A DNA stretch of 64,000 nucleotides from the NCBI GenBank assembly GCA_029862165.1, contig JAOTXU010000016.1, forward strand, positions 1 to 64,000. The letters run 5' to 3'. Below are positions 55,638-64,000 of the stretch, piece by piece (within the stretch, counting starts at the first letter, position 1; every line of letters starts with the position of its first letter). The notes under the pieces are model-generated. The model was not told the DNA's origin and searched no databases. It saw nothing but the letters and a program-made list of their open reading frames with translations. This DNA comes from Gammaproteobacteria bacterium. Lineage in GTDB: Bacteria; Pseudomonadota; Gammaproteobacteria; Steroidobacterales; JABDKV01. The position numbers were made by a program, and so were the translations under genes.

Positions 55638-57433
55638 ACACCACCGATCGTACAGACCTGTTGGTCAGACACATGTCGCAGTTTCTGCGACAAATAGCCA
55701 CGCAGATCAGTCCCGCAATGGATAGTGTCGTCGAGCGACTGCTTCGTCGGACGGCCGAGGGACACATTGCTCTGGACTTGCGCCGACAGGAGAGCGGCGC
55801 TGACCAGGCTGGGGCACCACTGGCCGAGCTGCGCGAGTCCGTGCTCATCAGTGGACTTGCCGGCGCGCCGGGGGAATACAAGCCACTAATCCTCGATGCG
55901 CATGATCGACTCTATCTGTATCGTTATTGGGACTATGAAAACCGTGTAGCGGATGCGCTCCGCCGGCGGGCGCAATGGGTGGAGGAAAATCCGGATACTG
56001 CAGCTATTGCTCGGTTAATCGGCGACCTGTTTGAGGGCCCACACGTAACGGGGCAAAAAACGGCCGCGGCAATCGCTGCATTGAGACGACTGACCGTAGT
56101 GTCTGGCGGGCCAGGAACCGGAAAGACAACAGCTGTGGTGCGGATACTCTCGTTGTTGCTTGAGTTGAATCCGAAACTTAACGTCGCGCTGGCAGCACCG
56201 ACCGGAAAAGCGGCTGCCCGCGCCGGCGATGCCGTGCGGCGCGCGGAAATACCGGTGCAAATGAGTACGAAAACTCGTGAGCGCATCCCGCGAGAGGCCT
56301 ACACATTGCACCGATTATTGGGTTTGCGTCCTGGCTATAGTCGATATCACGCAGATAACCCTTTGCCTTACGACGTAGTAGTAGTGGATGAGGCATCGAT
56401 GGTCGGCGTGTCGCTAATGGCACGACTGCTCGATGCTTTGGCTGATGACTGCCGTTTGATCCTCCTGGGCGATAAAGATCAGCTCTCATCGGTCGAACCC
56501 GGGTCCGTACTGGGTGATATCTGTAGCTTTGAAGCAGATTACTCGCCGAAGTTCGTGGCTGGTGTGGAAAATTTGAACGCCGAGACAAACACCGCACCGA
56601 TGACACATGCGTTGCAGGACTGTGTTGCTCGACTGACACATAGTTTCCGCTTCGGGGCCGATAGCGGTATTGGCACTCTGGCCGGCGCAATACGATGCGG
56701 CGACGCCGATGCTGCACTGGATATTTTGCGGGATCCCAAGTTACCAGATGTGACTCTGCACGAAGCAGCGACGATCGCCGAGTTATACGAACAATTGTCA
56801 CAACAGTTGCTGGCTGGTTTGCGAAAGTATCTGACGAGTATTCGCGATGGTGCTGATCCCGCGACGGTGCTGTCTGGTTTTGAATCGTTCAGGCTGCTTT
56901 GTGCGTTTCGCCACGGCCAGACTGGCGTTGCGGGACTGAACAAACTGACCGAGCAGCTGCTCTTTGATAATGGACTGATTGATATCCGGGAAAACTGGTA
57001 TTCCGGCAGACCCGTTATGGTGACCAGTAACGACTACATGCTGCAGTTGTTTAATGGCGACATCGGGGTCACGATCCGAGACGAGGACGATGATGCGCCA
57101 CGCGTCGTGTTCGAAACCCAGGGTGGGATACGTAGCCTGCACACGCCGCGTTTACCGGGGCACGTAACCGTCTTTGCCATGACAGTACATAAGTCTCAGG
57201 GATCAGAATTTGACGACGTCGCGTTGGTTCTTCCGGAAAAAACGAGTGACCTGCTGGGGCGCGAGTTGATATACACAGCCGTTACGCGCGCGCGTCATCG
57301 TGTGGCCATCTATGGCGGGGCAGAGCAGCTCAAAGAGGCGATAAATCGGGTGCAGCGCCGCGGATCGGGCCTGGCCGACAAGCTTCGTGTTGCGGGCTCC
57401 CCGGGCGTGCCTGAGCAGGGGTCCTTGTTCTAA
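55634..57433 (+). CDS. recD: Exodeoxyribonuclease V subunit alpha
   Basis: 599 residues from GTG 55634, normal for RecD. SF1B helicase motifs: SGGPGTGKTTA (about 157), VVVDEASMVGVSLMARLLDA (about 250), GDKDQLSSVEPGSVLGD, TVHKSQGSEFDDV (about 517) and YTAVTRARHRV. It is the third gene of the recCBD operon and overlaps recB by 4 bp. Confidence 0.96.
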   Translation: MNTTDRTDLLVRHMSQFLRQIATQISPAMDSVVERLLRRTAEGHIALDLRRQESGADQAGAPLAELRESVLISGLAGAPGEYKPLILDAHDRLYLYRYWDYENRVADALRRRAQWVEENPDTAAIARLIGDLFEGPHVTGQKTAAAIAALRRLTVVSGGPGTGKTTAVVRILSLLLELNPKLNVALAAPTGKAAARAGDAVRRAEIPVQMSTKTRERIPREAYTLHRLLGLRPGYSRYHADNPLPYDVVVVDEASMVGVSLMARLLDALADDCRLILLGDKDQLSSVEPGSVLGDICSFEADYSPKFVAGVENLNAETNTAPMTHALQDCVARLTHSFRFGADSGIGTLAGAIRCGDADAALDILRDPKLPDVTLHEAATIAELYEQLSQQLLAGLRKYLTSIRDGADPATVLSGFESFRLLCAFRHGQTGVAGLNKLTEQLLFDNGLIDIRENWYSGRPVMVTSNDYMLQLFNGDIGVTIRDEDDDAPRVVFETQGGIRSLHTPRLPGHVTVFAMTVHKSQGSEFDDVALVLPEKTSDLLGRELIYTAVTRARHRVAIYGGAEQLKEAINRVQRRGSGLADKLRVAGSPGVPEQGSLF

Positions 57434-57496
57434 TTGTGCGTTGGTTGAAAAAAACCCTTAGGATGACGCGATTCACATTCTTTTTGAGGTCCAGTA

Positions 57497-57778
57497 ATGA
57501 GCACAGCGAGCGCACGTCATATCCTTGTTGCGGATGAAGACGCCTGTAACGAACTCAAGACGCAGATCAAAAGCGGAGCCGACTTTGCCGACATTGCGAA
57601 AGAGCACTCACAATGCCCGTCTGGTGGGCGTGGTGGCGATCTAGGTCAGTTCAGCCCTGGACAAATGGTGCCGGAGTTTGATCAGGTTGTGTTTAGCGCA
57701 GATCTCGGCGCAGTGCACGGGCCGGTCAAGACGCAATTTGGTTACCACCTCATCGAGATTACTCAACGCGACGACTGA
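57497..57778 (+). CDS. ppiC: Parvulin-type peptidyl-prolyl isomerase (PpiC)
   Basis: 93 residues, a single rotamase domain (ARHILVADEDACNELKTQIK, then CPSGGRGGDLGQFSPGQMVP and TQFGYHLIEI). It has no signal peptide, so acts in the cytoplasm. GAGG lies eight bases before ATG 57497. Its last 16 bp overlap the end of the convergent glycosyltransferase gene. Confidence 0.95.
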   Translation: MSTASARHILVADEDACNELKTQIKSGADFADIAKEHSQCPSGGRGGDLGQFSPGQMVPEFDQVVFSADLGAVHGPVKTQFGYHLIEITQRDD

Positions 57779-58857
57779 TCGTTAGTTTTGCCGAGCAGAG
57801 TACCGAAAAGACTGAGTGTTTTTTGAATTGTGTCCTGGATGCGAAAGTCTTTACCGATTCTTTCCCGGGCCTTGCCACCTAATTGGCTGCGTAACTCAGT
57901 ATCGTCACATAGAAGTTGCAGCGCTTTAGTCAACGCCGAAATTGAGCCCGGCTCTACGACTAGACCGCACTGACCATCAATGACCAGTTCTGCGTTGCCG
58001 CCGGTGTCTGTTACGATCGGCGCCACGCTACAGGCCATCGCCTCTATGATGGTCTTTGGCAAACCCTCCCGCCGCAGTGCCGGCAGTACAGCAATGTCAG
58101 CGGCAGCCGTAACGGCCAGCGCGTCATCGCGGAATCCCAGCGCGTGATAACGCGATGCATCCATATGTTTTAGGGCGCGCCGGGCCAGTTTGGCATGGTC
58201 TGTGCCGGTACCAACAAGTATCAGGTGAGCACTGGATTGCAGTTGCGCGAAAGCATCTATCAGGGTTTCGATACCTTTCCTCGGCCTATAATTGCTCACG
58301 CAGATCACTCTTGGCGCAGTATCGTCAATACCGATAGCTGACAGATTTGCGGCTTCAACGTCATACCACGCAAGATCATGTCCTTTGTATATAGTGATCG
58401 CCTTGTTGGGGTCGGTTAACTGCGCAGAAACAGAACGTCGCACAGCGTCGGCCACACACACGATCGCGTCGACGTGAGGATTCAGGTGTGTGAGATAGCA
58501 ACTTGGGTCCCAGCGACTGATGTTGCCGGTCTGACCGCGGTAGCTCACTAGTTTTGCGTTGCTGCCACGCACTGCAAACGCAGCATTGGCAATAGTCTTG
58601 TTGGTCATTGCAAAGACTATGTCGGTTTGCGGCAGTTGATCACGAATTTGCGTAATCGCCCGCCTGTCTAATTTTCCGTTGCTTTGAAAATCGACAATGC
58701 GGAGACCTGCGTCGCGAGCGAGCTGCGCATACTCGGTGTCAGCTTCTGTCATCAGTGTTACTGTCGCGCCACCGCGTTGCAAACCGATAAACCACTCCGC
58801 CTCCGGTCTGACGTTGGTAATACTGGCGCGCATCGAGGTGAGGCAGAGTATTCGCAT
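57763..58857 (-). CDS. Family 4 glycosyltransferase
   Basis: About 365 residues from ATG 58857 (GCGGGA upstream; a GTG at 58875 is less likely). A GT-B fold is indicated by an N-terminal MRILCLTSMRASITNVRPE and a C-terminal GT4 donor site: VCVSNYRPRKGIETLIDAFA, HLILVGTGTDHAKLARRALK, then GLPKTIIEAMACSVAPIVTD and GGNAELVIDGQCGLVVEPG. The sugar and acceptor are unknown; no neighbouring polysaccharide genes help. The 3' end overlaps ppiC by 16 bp. Confidence 0.92.
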   Translation of the reverse strand: MRILCLTSMRASITNVRPEAEWFIGLQRGGATVTLMTEADTEYAQLARDAGLRIVDFQSNGKLDRRAITQIRDQLPQTDIVFAMTNKTIANAAFAVRGSNAKLVSYRGQTGNISRWDPSCYLTHLNPHVDAIVCVADAVRRSVSAQLTDPNKAITIYKGHDLAWYDVEAANLSAIGIDDTAPRVICVSNYRPRKGIETLIDAFAQLQSSAHLILVGTGTDHAKLARRALKHMDASRYHALGFRDDALAVTAAADIAVLPALRREGLPKTIIEAMACSVAPIVTDTGGNAELVIDGQCGLVVEPGSISALTKALQLLCDDTELRSQLGGKARERIGKDFRIQDTIQKTLSLFGTLLGKTNDQSSR

Positions 58858-58946
58858 GAATCCCGCTAAAGCCACGGCTGAAAGAGGGTAGGGTTTGGAT
58901 TCTAATGGGGTCTGGCCCGGCAGGCCATGTCGGACGTCGCGGTTGA

Positions 58947-59804
58947 CTAGGTTGTGCAGTCGGGACCCGTTGCAACCGCTCGTTCAGGATCTCGCGACCA
59001 TTCGCTCCACGAGCCAGGGTAAAGACGTGCGCCGGGTAATCCCGCGATTTCCATGGCGAGCAAGTTGTGACAGGCCGTGACGCCGGAACCGCACATGCAG
59101 ATTACATGATCGGCTGTTTCATCTTGTATGGCGGCATCAAAGTACACGCGCAATTCCGACGCCGGCAAAAACTGCCCGTCGCGATCCAGGTTAGCCGCGA
59201 ATGGATAATTGTGTGCGCCGGGGATGTGTCCAGCTCGTTTGTCCAGGGGTTCGGTATCTCCAAGAAAGCGTGGTGCCGCTCTGGCGTCGAGTACCACATG
59301 TCCGAGTTCCAGGCTGCGAGACAGCTCGTCTGCATCAACCAGCATCTGATTTTGCAAGCGCATCTCAAAGTGCGCTGGTTTGCGATCGGTAGTACTGTTG
59401 ACCGTCGGCAAACCGTATCGGCGCCAGGCCCGCAGACCGCCATTGAGTACGGCTACCTTGTCATGACCCAGCCACTTTAAGAGCCACCAACCGCGTGCAG
59501 CAATTGTGCTATTACTGTCGTCGTAGACAATGACCTGCGTGTTGACGCCGATCCCCCATTGCGAAAAACATTCCGCCAAATCGATCGGATCCGGCAGGGG
59601 ATGACGTCCGCTGGACTCTGTAACCGGTGACGATAAGTGGCGTTCGAGATCAGCGTATACAGACCCCGGAATATGAGCCTGTTGCCATTGCAGGTATCCC
59701 GCTTCCGAATCTGCCAGGTCAAAGCGGCAATCGAGAATGACCCAATCAGGGTCCTTGCTATGCTCGGCCAACGTTGCCGGCGAGACGAGATTGCGATTTG
59801 GCAC
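58947..59804 (-). CDS. Tandem-rhodanese sulfurtransferase (3-mercaptopyruvate/thiosulfate type)
   Basis: 285 residues from GTG 59804. Two rhodanese domains (about 1-130 and 150-280). The C-terminal active loop is CGSGVTA, the form typical of 3-mercaptopyruvate sulfurtransferases, with the catalytic cysteine; thiosulfate enzymes have C-R-K-G-V/T. It transfers sulfur to cyanide or thiols. No clear ribosome binding site is seen before the GTG. Confidence 0.92.
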   Translation of the reverse strand: MPNRNLVSPATLAEHSKDPDWVILDCRFDLADSEAGYLQWQQAHIPGSVYADLERHLSSPVTESSGRHPLPDPIDLAECFSQWGIGVNTQVIVYDDSNSTIAARGWWLLKWLGHDKVAVLNGGLRAWRRYGLPTVNSTTDRKPAHFEMRLQNQMLVDADELSRSLELGHVVLDARAAPRFLGDTEPLDKRAGHIPGAHNYPFAANLDRDGQFLPASELRVYFDAAIQDETADHVICMCGSGVTACHNLLAMEIAGLPGARLYPGSWSEWSRDPERAVATGPDCTT

Positions 59805-60060
59805 TTTTGTGGCTTGTTCAGAAAATATGTACCAAGCTTAGTACAGGATTCCGGCTCGTGTTGCGGATCGGAAAGCGTCAAATCTGTGCTTCAGAATGTA
59901 TTAGTTTTTCATCATAATCTACTGTTCTGAAAGTGTATTTCATCGCCGGAGTTTTGGTTAATGGTCTGCCAATTGCGTAATTGTGAATAGGATGCATTTG
60001 CGGCCGTGACAGACCGGCCATCTTTCTGCGTTTGCAACGAATGTGATACGTTGCTGCGGC

Positions 60061-60825
60061 ATGGATGAACACCGTGTCATGCAGGGGCTTCCCGACACTG
60101 CACCCGTCGTAGTCGCTCACCGTGGCGATGCGACGCATTTCCCGGAAAATACGATCTCCGCACTGCGGGGTGCGGTCGCCTGTGGTGTGCAGCATTTGGA
60201 ATTTGATGTACAGCTGACTGCCGACCGGGTTCCGGTGCTGTTGCACGATGAGTCCTTGCTACGCACGGCGGGCATCGACCAAATTATTACGGCCAGCATT
60301 GCGGCGGAACTCAGTCGGGTTGGTGTTGGTCAGGCAGATCGCTTTGGCGATAGTTTTCACCGCGAGTATTTGCCCTCTTTATCCGACGCACTTGCGGCGC
60401 TTTCGGGACAGAGTCTTACGCTGTTTGTTGAACTGAAGCGTCATAGTCTCCGTGCCTTTGGGCGACGCCGCATGCTGGATGCAGTCTTGCCAATACTGCA
60501 CGGTGGACAACACAACTTCGTCATCGTGTCGTTTGATTGGCGCGTCTTGCAATACGTCCGTGAGTGCAGCGATTTTCCGATCGGCTTTGTACTGGATGCT
60601 CATGATGCACGCGCAATTACACAAATCGTGCAATTGTCGCCGCAATATGTGTTTTGCAATGAACGTCGCCTGCCACCGGCGGACGTGCCGCTGTGGTGGG
60701 GTAACTGGGACTGGGTAATCTATGAAATTACCCGCGCTGACCAGGCCCGGCAACTGGCACGACGTGGCGCAACATATGTGGAGAGTATGGAAGCCTGCCG
60801 ACTCGAGCGCGAGTTGCGTCCGTGA
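60061..60825 (+). CDS. Glycerophosphodiester phosphodiesterase
   Basis: 254 residues from ATG 60061 (GTG at 60043 is possible). The GDPD catalytic motifs are present: VVVAHRGDATHFPENTISAL with the HR and E residues, then VQHLEFDVQLTADRVPVLLH and HDESLLRTAG. No signal peptide, so it is probably cytoplasmic. It releases glycerol-3-phosphate, the substrate of the next gene, which it overlaps by 4 bp (GTGA). Confidence 0.94.
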   Translation: MDEHRVMQGLPDTAPVVVAHRGDATHFPENTISALRGAVACGVQHLEFDVQLTADRVPVLLHDESLLRTAGIDQIITASIAAELSRVGVGQADRFGDSFHREYLPSLSDALAALSGQSLTLFVELKRHSLRAFGRRRMLDAVLPILHGGQHNFVIVSFDWRVLQYVRECSDFPIGFVLDAHDARAITQIVQLSPQYVFCNERRLPPADVPLWWGNWDWVIYEITRADQARQLARRGATYVESMEACRLERELRP

Positions 60826-62018
60826 CTGGTTGTCGTTATGACATAGTCGTAATTGGTGGTGGCATACATGGGGTGGGGATCACGCAGGCGGCGGCGGCGG
60901 CGGGCTACTCGGTGCTACTGCTGGAAAAGAGCGCGTTGGCGGCCGGAACCTCGAGTAAATCGAGCAAGCTCATACACGGTGGCTTGCGTTATTTGGAAAC
61001 CTACCAGTTCGGACTGGTTGCGGAGAGCCTGCGCGAACGTGCGCTATTGCTGAAGCTGGCGCCGGGCCTGGTGAAGCTGCGGCCGTTTATTATCCCTGTG
61101 TATAAGAAGACCCGCCGCGCGCCGTGGTTAGTGCGCCTCGGTCTCAGTCTGTATGCCGTACTGGGGCGTTTCCGCGAGGGTGCCTCTTTCCACACTATAC
61201 CGAGCAGTGATTGGCAATCACTCGACGGTTTACGGACGGATGATTTGAAAGCGGTTTTCAGCTACTCGGATGCGCAGACTGACGACCGTTTGTTGACTCG
61301 CGCAGTTATGAATTCGGCTTTGGAACTGGGTGCTCAATATGAGATGCCGGCGGAGTTTGTGGGAGCGCAACTCGATGAGGCAGGTAATATCGTGCGTTAC
61401 CGCGTCGATCACACAGAAAAGCAATGCGTCGCCGGCATATTGATCAATACGGCCGGACCCTGGGTTAATGAAGTTCTTGCCCGGGTTACGCCCGCACAAG
61501 TGGCGCCCGCGATATCGCTGGTACAGGGCAGTCATATTGTTATCGGTCAGCAATTCAAACGTGGGATTTATTACGTAGAAAGCCCGCGTGACGGGCGCGC
61601 CGTGTTTGTCATGCCACGGCAGAACGATACTCTGGTCGGCACGACCGAGATACGCTTTCGCGGTCATCCGGATACGGTTACGACATTTCCGCGGGAACGT
61701 TCATACCTCTGTTCTGTTGTTGAGTACTACTTCCCGGCGTTGCGCGGCACAATAGCCAACAGCATCATTGGCGCATTTGCCGGCTTGCGTGTATTGCCCG
61801 AAGGGAAAGGTCACGCGTTTCATCGCCCACGCGAAACTATATTGCGATCGGATAACGAAACTCATCCTCATATTTTGAGCGTCTACGGTGGCAAACTTAC
61901 CGGGTACCGCGCGACAGCCGAGAAAGTCATCAACCACCTGAGGCCATTTCTGCCGGAGCGGTCGGCGATCGCCAGCACACGGGAACTTCCTCTCACACCG
62001 CCAAGAGACGATGTCTGA
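60822..62018 (+). CDS. FAD-dependent glycerol-3-phosphate dehydrogenase (GlpD-like)
   Basis: 398 residues from GTG 60822. Rossmann FAD motif VVIGGGIHGVGITQAAAAAG, then GTSSKSSKLIHGGLRYLETY, both typical of GlpD; the C-terminal SVYGGKLTGYRATAEKVI is also typical. It is shorter than E. coli GlpD (501) because the C-terminal helical domain is reduced. It oxidises glycerol-3-phosphate to DHAP with quinone as acceptor. It overlaps the kinase gene by 8 bp. Confidence 0.92.
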   Translation: MTGCRYDIVVIGGGIHGVGITQAAAAAGYSVLLLEKSALAAGTSSKSSKLIHGGLRYLETYQFGLVAESLRERALLLKLAPGLVKLRPFIIPVYKKTRRAPWLVRLGLSLYAVLGRFREGASFHTIPSSDWQSLDGLRTDDLKAVFSYSDAQTDDRLLTRAVMNSALELGAQYEMPAEFVGAQLDEAGNIVRYRVDHTEKQCVAGILINTAGPWVNEVLARVTPAQVAPAISLVQGSHIVIGQQFKRGIYYVESPRDGRAVFVMPRQNDTLVGTTEIRFRGHPDTVTTFPRERSYLCSVVEYYFPALRGTIANSIIGAFAGLRVLPEGKGHAFHRPRETILRSDNETHPHILSVYGGKLTGYRATAEKVINHLRPFLPERSAIASTRELPLTPPRDDV

Positions 62019-63435
62019 CGAACTGGTTCTTGCTATAGACCAGGGCGGCCAGTCCACTCGGGCAATCGCCTTTGACCGACAGGGACAGGTGTATGCATCA
62101 CACAGCGTCCCGGTCACGACCCGCCGCACCGGCGAGAATCATGTAGAGCATGATCCTGACCAATTGTTGTCGTCTGTTAATGAGGCGATCGCGGCGGTGG
62201 CTGCCGAGACCCTGGGCAAACGCCGTATTGTGGCGGCCGGATTGGCGACACAACGATCCACGGTAGTCTGCTGGGATCGTGAAAATGGTGCCGCGTTGTC
62301 GCCCGTCATTTCCTGGCAGGATCGCCGGGCGATAGAGATATTGCGGCGATTTGCGCCGTCAGAGAAAGTCGTACAACAAATCACCGGATTGGTACGTTCG
62401 CCGCACTATGGCGCAAGCAAGCTGCGGTGGTGTTTGGACAATATTGACTCTGTTGCACGGGCCCGACAGGCGGGAACATTGGCCATGGGGCCGTTGTCGA
62501 GTTTCCTGTTGTTTCATCTTGTGTCAGATCAGCCATTTCTCGCTGATCCGGTCAATGCGTCGCGAACGCTCTTGTGGGATGTCAACACATTGGATTGGTC
62601 TGACGAGATGCTCGGTGCATTTGGGATCCCAGGTGAATGCTTGCCGACCTGTGTCAGCAGCAAGCATGGATTTGGCATCCTGAGGGGTGTTGAGATACCG
62701 CTTACGGTGTGCACCGGCGATCAGGGTGCCGCTATCTTCGCCGGTGGTGCTGTGCGTGCCGGAACGGCTTACATCAATATTGGAACCGGTGCTTTTGTAC
62801 TTGCGCCGGTGGCACAGGCACCCGCCAATACGCGACTGTTGCGCAGCGTCGTGTGGGACGACGAAAGCACGGTGATGCGGGTAATGGAGGGTACGGTAAA
62901 CGGTGCAGGCAGTGCAGTAGCCGCGCGCCAAGCATCGCCGGCGGACGTTGTCCGTGCGGCCAGTGCTATTGCGACGCCCGGAATACCGCTATTCCTCAAC
63001 GGCGAGTCAGGTTTGGGTTCGCCGTACTGGCGTGAAGACTTTGCCAGTCGTTTTGTCGGTAAAGGCGACGATCACAGTTGCTTGACTGCTGTGTTGGAAA
63101 GCGTGTTGTTCTTGCTGCAGGTCAACCTGGAGCAGATCGCTTGGGCCACGAATCTTAGAACCATCGTTGTGAGTGGGGGACTGAGTCACAATGACGGGCT
63201 CTGTCAGGGTCTGGCAGACTTATCGGGTCTGGTGGTGCGACGACCCGATGAAGCCGAAGCGACAGCGCGGGGGCTGGCTTTTCTGACCGCCAGGCTGCCA
63301 ACTGAGTGGCAGCCGGCGCCGGAACAAGCTTTCGAACCCGGGGCCGACAGGAACATACTGCGGCAGCGTTTTTCTTTGTGGCTCGATGAAATGAATACTA
63401 CTGTCGAGCCGAGTCGATACAATGAACGCCAGTAA
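62011..63435 (+). CDS. FGGY-family carbohydrate kinase, glycerol-kinase-like
   Basis: 474 residues. The FGGY ATPase start (LAIDQGGQSTRAIAFDRQG), VISWQDRRAIEILRRFAP and the second-domain TGDQGAAIFAGGAVRAGTAY, then VVSGGLSHNDGLCQGLADLS are visible. Operon position after GDPD and a GlpD-like enzyme makes glycerol the best substrate guess, but the N-terminal glycine-rich loop differs from GlpK (DQGTTSSR). A sugar or polyol kinase is the alternative. Confidence 0.85.
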   Translation: MSDELVLAIDQGGQSTRAIAFDRQGQVYASHSVPVTTRRTGENHVEHDPDQLLSSVNEAIAAVAAETLGKRRIVAAGLATQRSTVVCWDRENGAALSPVISWQDRRAIEILRRFAPSEKVVQQITGLVRSPHYGASKLRWCLDNIDSVARARQAGTLAMGPLSSFLLFHLVSDQPFLADPVNASRTLLWDVNTLDWSDEMLGAFGIPGECLPTCVSSKHGFGILRGVEIPLTVCTGDQGAAIFAGGAVRAGTAYINIGTGAFVLAPVAQAPANTRLLRSVVWDDESTVMRVMEGTVNGAGSAVAARQASPADVVRAASAIATPGIPLFLNGESGLGSPYWREDFASRFVGKGDDHSCLTAVLESVLFLLQVNLEQIAWATNLRTIVVSGGLSHNDGLCQGLADLSGLVVRRPDEAEATARGLAFLTARLPTEWQPAPEQAFEPGADRNILRQRFSLWLDEMNTTVEPSRYNERQ

Positions 63436-63447
63436 ACGGGAGTGTCG

Positions 63448-64000
63448 ATGAAGGGATCACTTGAAGATCTGATCGAATTGTTGCGATTGGAGCGACTGGA
63501 GAAAAATCTTTTCCGCGGGCAAAGTCGTGATATCGGCAGTCCACGCGTATTCGGTGGTCAGGTACTGGGGCAGGCACTGTCTGCTGCACAGCAAACGGTT
63601 GAGGATCGCGCGGCACACTCTTTGCACGCATATTTTTTGCGTGCGGGCGATGTAAATGCGCCTATCGTTTACGACGTCGACCGGAGCCGGGACGGTCGCT
63701 CATTTACCAGTCGCCGCGTTGTCGCAATCCAGCACGGCCAGCAAATATTTCATCTGGCGGCTTCTTTTCAGCGGCCGGAGCAGGGTGTGGAACACCAGGA
63801 TGAGATTCCGGACGTGCCGAGTCCGGAAGATCTGCCCGACGCCAGTGAGTATCATCGGTCCGGCAAAGTGCCCGACAAGCTCAGCCGCTTTGTGTCGCGT
63901 CAGCGCCCATTCGAGTTCCGGCCGGTGCAGACGCCGGCCTTTCTTAGCGAAGAAAAACTACCTCCGCGACAGCAGATCTGGTTTCGCACCGTGGCCAAAT
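63448..64000 (+). CDS. tesB: Acyl-CoA thioesterase II (TesB-like), cut by the right edge
   Basis: About 184 residues are seen from ATG 63448. The first hot-dog domain has LERLEKNLFRGQSRDIGSPR, VFGGQVLGQALSAAQQTV, SLHAYFLRAGD and FTSRRVVAIQHGQQIFHLAA, all typical of TesB. It hydrolyses acyl-CoA to free acid and CoA. It lies 12 bp after the kinase and may be the fourth gene of that operon. The catalytic C-terminal half is beyond the window. Confidence 0.93.
   Translation, partial: MKGSLEDLIELLRLERLEKNLFRGQSRDIGSPRVFGGQVLGQALSAAQQTVEDRAAHSLHAYFLRAGDVNAPIVYDVDRSRDGRSFTSRRVVAIQHGQQIFHLAASFQRPEQGVEHQDEIPDVPSPEDLPDASEYHRSGKVPDKLSRFVSRQRPFEFRPVQTPAFLSEEKLPPRQQIWFRTVAK

Noticed and set aside
41814-57433. 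Zorya-type anti-phage system (MotA/MotB-like pair near helicase-nuclease genes)
   Set aside because: The TolQ-like protein lacks the long ZorA tail, the other operon members are lipoproteins and a transglycosylase, and the helicases are ordinary recCBD beyond a terminator.

Overview
The window looks like a chromosomal segment of a free-living, probably marine or sediment gammaproteobacterium. The evidence is a recC-recB-recD operon, an ECF sigma/FecR/TonB-receptor cascade, many outer-membrane lipoproteins, a GEMM-I (c-di-GMP) riboswitch, Acs, GdhA and a glycerophosphodiester/glycerol-3-phosphate operon. Genus cannot be fixed from the sequence alone. No rRNA, tRNA, CRISPR array, transposase or phage gene was seen.

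Region 1 (1-15465, minus strand) is a five-gene block, read from right to left: a GAF-domain membrane-fusion protein, an M50 metalloprotease fused to a membrane-fusion domain, a minimal SecA-like ATPase, and a second membrane-fusion protein with a SPOR-like tail. The first four are joined by TGATG/ATG overlaps. A very large exoprotein follows, with an N-terminal LEPR-XLL motif, a DUF4347 domain, two long parallel beta-helix tracts and cadherin-like domains; it runs off the left edge. Its best start is an AUC codon behind a strong ribosome binding site. I read the block as a dedicated export system plus its cargo.

Region 2 (15879-26426) holds a CPA1 Na+/H+ antiporter, a MacAB-like transporter with two paralogous FtsX permeases, a divergent glycosyltransferase-9-like protein, and an ECF sigma factor - FecR regulator - STN/TonB receptor module. 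Region 3 (26449-38520) is mostly minus-strand metabolism and stress genes: gdhA, an alkylsulfatase, a GNAT protein, a large lipoprotein behind a c-di-GMP riboswitch, acs, a DUF885 relic, a DoxX protein, a Trm112-like protein, transaldolase, a GlsB/YeaQ membrane protein and an FKBP lipoprotein. A group II PLP decarboxylase follows on the plus strand.

Region 4 (40416-46174, plus strand) is a tight seven-gene envelope operon: a secreted helical protein, a Cys-rich lipoprotein, a TolQ/ExbB/MotA-type channel protein, a TolR/ExbD-like protein with a proline-rich stalk, a DUF4384-like lipoprotein, an anchored SPOR-like protein and a lytic transglycosylase. I read it as an undescribed proton-motive-force-driven envelope machine. 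Region 5 (46251-64000) carries a small zinc-ribbon protein, an Fpg/Nei glycosylase, a secreted dockerin/thrombospondin-3 protein, recCBD, a parvulin, a glycosyltransferase, a tandem-rhodanese sulfurtransferase, a GDPD - GlpD-like - FGGY kinase operon, and the start of tesB at the right edge.
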